From NCBI GenBank assembly GCA_028816945.1, contig JAPPQG010000196.1, forward strand, positions 1 to 6,908: a DNA stretch of 6,908 nucleotides, given 5' to 3'. Made by a program: the position numbers and the translations under genes. Of this stretch, positions 5,380-6,908 are shown piece by piece; positions within the stretch are counted from its first letter, which is position 1; every line of letters begins with the position of its first letter. Source of the DNA: Alphaproteobacteria bacterium. GTDB lineage: Bacteria > Pseudomonadota > Alphaproteobacteria > RS24. The notes under the pieces are model-generated. The model was not told the origin of the DNA and ran no database searches. It saw only the letters and a program-made list of their open reading frames with translations.

Positions 5380-6849
5380 ATGGCAGAAAAACAATATGAT
5401 TGCATTATCAAAAATGCCCGTATTGTGCGGCCAAAGGCGGATGCGGTCGAAAAGGGAGATATTGCTATTAAAAATGGCAAAATAGCCGAACTTGCACCCG
5501 ATTTAGACACAGCACAGGCACAGACAATTATTGACGCCAAGCAAAAATTGGCTTTTCCGGGTCTTGTCGATGCGCATATGCATACAGGCATTTATAATCC
5601 GCTTGCCGAAGATGCTTTGCAAGAAAGCCGCGCCGCCGCGATGGGCGGGGTGACCTCATCGCTCAATTATATCCGCACAGGCGCCTATTATCTCAATAAA
5701 AGCGGCCCCTATGCCGATTTTTATCCCGAAGTGTTAGACATATCCAAAGATAGATTTTATGTCGATTATGCCTATCATCTTGCCCCCATGATGAAAAAGC
5801 ATATTGAGGAAATTCCTATGCTGGTGGATAAATTTGGCGTCACCTCTTTTAAGATTTTTATGTTTTACGGCTCTTATGGGCTACACGGCCGCTCCACCGA
5901 CCAAAGCGATTTTCTTATGACCCCGCCTGATGAAAAATATGACTTCGCCCATTTTGAATTTATTATGCGGGGGATTAAAAAATCGATGGATATGTATCCA
6001 TCAAAAAAAGATGATATTTGTTTATCGCTACATTGTGAAACGGCTGAAATTATGGCCGCCTATACGAAATTAGTTGAAGAAGATGGCACATTAAGTGGCT
6101 TGCGTGCCTATCATGAGTCACGCCCGCCCCATTCGGAAGGCCTTGCCATTTCCATAGCCGCCTATCTTGCCCATGAAACAGATTGTGTGAATATCAATTT
6201 ATTACATTTATCATCCTTTAAGGCATTGGATGCAGCCACCCGCATGGCGCTTGCTTTCCCACATATCAATTTCAAAAGAGAAGTGACCATCGGTCATTTA
6301 TTACTGGATGTCGATTCCCCTTGTGGCTTGCATGCAAAAGTTAATCCACCCATTCGCCCGCGTGAAGATGTAGAAGCCTTATGGGAGGCGGTGCTAGCGG
6401 GGCAAGTGGATTGGGTCTGCTCTGACCATGCCTGTTGTAAAGAGGAAATGAAAACCGACCGCCAAAAGCCGGATGAAGTTTTTCTTGCTAAATCTGGTTT
6501 CGGCGGGACAGAGTATTTGCTATCAGGTCTTGTCTCCGAAGGGCGCAAGCGGGGCATGTCTTATCAACACATGGCAGAACTTGTTTGCCTTAATCCCGCC
6601 CGCCGCTATGGTTTGCATAATAAAGGCGATTTAGCACCGCATATGGATGCTGATATTGTTTTGCTCGACCCCGATAAAAGTTTTATTGTGCGCGCCGCTG
6701 AGTCTGAATCAGGGCAGGGCTATACGCCCTTTGAAGGGCAGGAATTAACGGGCAAAATTATGCAGGTTTTCCTACGCGGGCAAAGCATTTATGAAGATGG
6801 CAAAGTTGTCGGCAAGCCACAAGGTCGCTATTTATCCCGCCCCTATTAG
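5380..6849 (+). CDS. Dihydropyrimidinase/hydantoinase-like cyclic amidohydrolase (divergent)
   Basis: This 489-residue protein is in the amidohydrolase superfamily group that opens cyclic amides (hydantoins, dihydropyrimidines, dihydroorotate) at a binuclear metal site. The start is the ATG at 5380 with GAGG 5 nt upstream; TTG at 5356 is in frame but has no ribosome site. Metal ligands are all present: HxH in DAHMHTG (His66, His68), the lysine expected to be carboxylated in TSFKIFMFYG (Lys158), His218 in LSLHCE, His276 in LLHLSS, and Asp349 in CSDHA. Tyr163, five residues after Lys158, matches the substrate-binding Tyr of hydantoinases. KVNPPIRPREDVEALW (320-335) is also typical. Length is usual for hydantoinases. 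However the loop after HxH (IYNPLAEDALQESRAAAMGG) and residues 100-190 differ from classical dihydropyrimidinases, so substrate is uncertain. It is divergent from the operon. Its last codons merge into a 15-bp repeat. Confidence 0.9.
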   Translation: MAEKQYDCIIKNARIVRPKADAVEKGDIAIKNGKIAELAPDLDTAQAQTIIDAKQKLAFPGLVDAHMHTGIYNPLAEDALQESRAAAMGGVTSSLNYIRTGAYYLNKSGPYADFYPEVLDISKDRFYVDYAYHLAPMMKKHIEEIPMLVDKFGVTSFKIFMFYGSYGLHGRSTDQSDFLMTPPDEKYDFAHFEFIMRGIKKSMDMYPSKKDDICLSLHCETAEIMAAYTKLVEEDGTLSGLRAYHESRPPHSEGLAISIAAYLAHETDCVNINLLHLSSFKALDAATRMALAFPHINFKREVTIGHLLLDVDSPCGLHAKVNPPIRPREDVEALWEAVLAGQVDWVCSDHACCKEEMKTDRQKPDEVFLAKSGFGGTEYLLSGLVSEGRKRGMSYQHMAELVCLNPARRYGLHNKGDLAPHMDADIVLLDPDKSFIVRAAESESGQGYTPFEGQELTGKIMQVFLRGQSIYEDGKVVGKPQGRYLSRPY

Positions 6850-6908
6850 AATTGCCCTTATTAAAACGGCCCTTATTAAAACGGCCCTTATTAAAACGGC
6901 CCTTATTA
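6841..6908. repeat. 15-bp tandem repeat array after the amidohydrolase, open at the window edge
   Basis: CCCTTATTAAAACGG is repeated identically at 6855-6869, 6870-6884 and 6885-6899, and a fourth copy begins at 6900 and is cut by the window end. The preceding 14 bases (6841-6854, CCCTATTAGAATTG) look like a diverged unit and contain the last two codons and TAG stop of the amidohydrolase. No hairpin terminator is visible. Two frames through the exact units are open (one on each strand), so a converging gene ending in this array cannot be excluded. Confidence 0.88.

Noticed and set aside
6294..6557. 87-codon minus-strand open frame
   Set aside because: Shadow of the amidohydrolase, which has conserved catalytic residues in the other strand over this stretch.

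Overview
The window reads as a piece of a bacterial chromosome with dense ordinary metabolic genes, moderate-to-low GC coding sequence and very AT-rich gaps. Protein style (NADPH-dependent MDR reductase, PCMH-type flavoprotein, AhpD-like protein, hydantoinase-like amidohydrolase) and compact layout suggest a free-living proteobacterium, most likely a marine alphaproteobacterium. That placement is inference; there is no rRNA or marker gene to confirm it. No RNA genes, CRISPR, insertion sequences, phage genes or intrinsic terminators were recognised.

Layout: (1) 1-561, minus strand, the N-terminal 187 residues of a carbon-nitrogen hydrolase (nitrilase superfamily), running off the left edge. 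(2) 562-787, AT-rich divergent intergenic region. (3) 788-1786, plus strand, zinc-free NADPH-dependent alkenal/alkenone reductase of the curcumin reductase/leukotriene B4 dehydrogenase type. (4) 1787-1936, convergent gap filled by a 13-bp tandem repeat array that runs into the stop codon of the next gene. (5) A minus-strand three-gene unit read from right to left: AhpD/carboxymuconolactone-decarboxylase-like protein (5153-4503), two-domain VOC protein (4452-3535) and PCMH/VAO-type FAD-dependent oxidase (3514-1937), with gaps of about 50 and 20 bp. (6) 5154-5379, divergent intergenic region with an interrupted palindrome and degenerate 13-bp repeats. (7) 5380-6849, plus strand, divergent dihydropyrimidinase/hydantoinase-like amidohydrolase. 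(8) 6841-6908, a 15-bp tandem array running off the right edge.

Together the enzymes look like a small-molecule catabolic neighbourhood: ring-opening amidohydrolase, C-N hydrolase, flavin oxidase, VOC-fold enzyme, AhpD-like protein and enone reductase. Hydantoinase plus a carbon-nitrogen hydrolase recalls the hydantoinase/N-carbamoylase pairing, but the two genes are about 5 kb apart here and the substrate cannot be read from the sequence.

The most unusual signal is not a gene. Short tandem repeats sit at most gene boundaries: 13-bp units in non-coding gaps, and units that are multiples of three (9, 12 and 15 bp) where they touch coding ends. They build one protein's lysine-rich tail, multiply the start codon and Shine-Dalgarno site of the next gene, and overlap the stop codons of two others.
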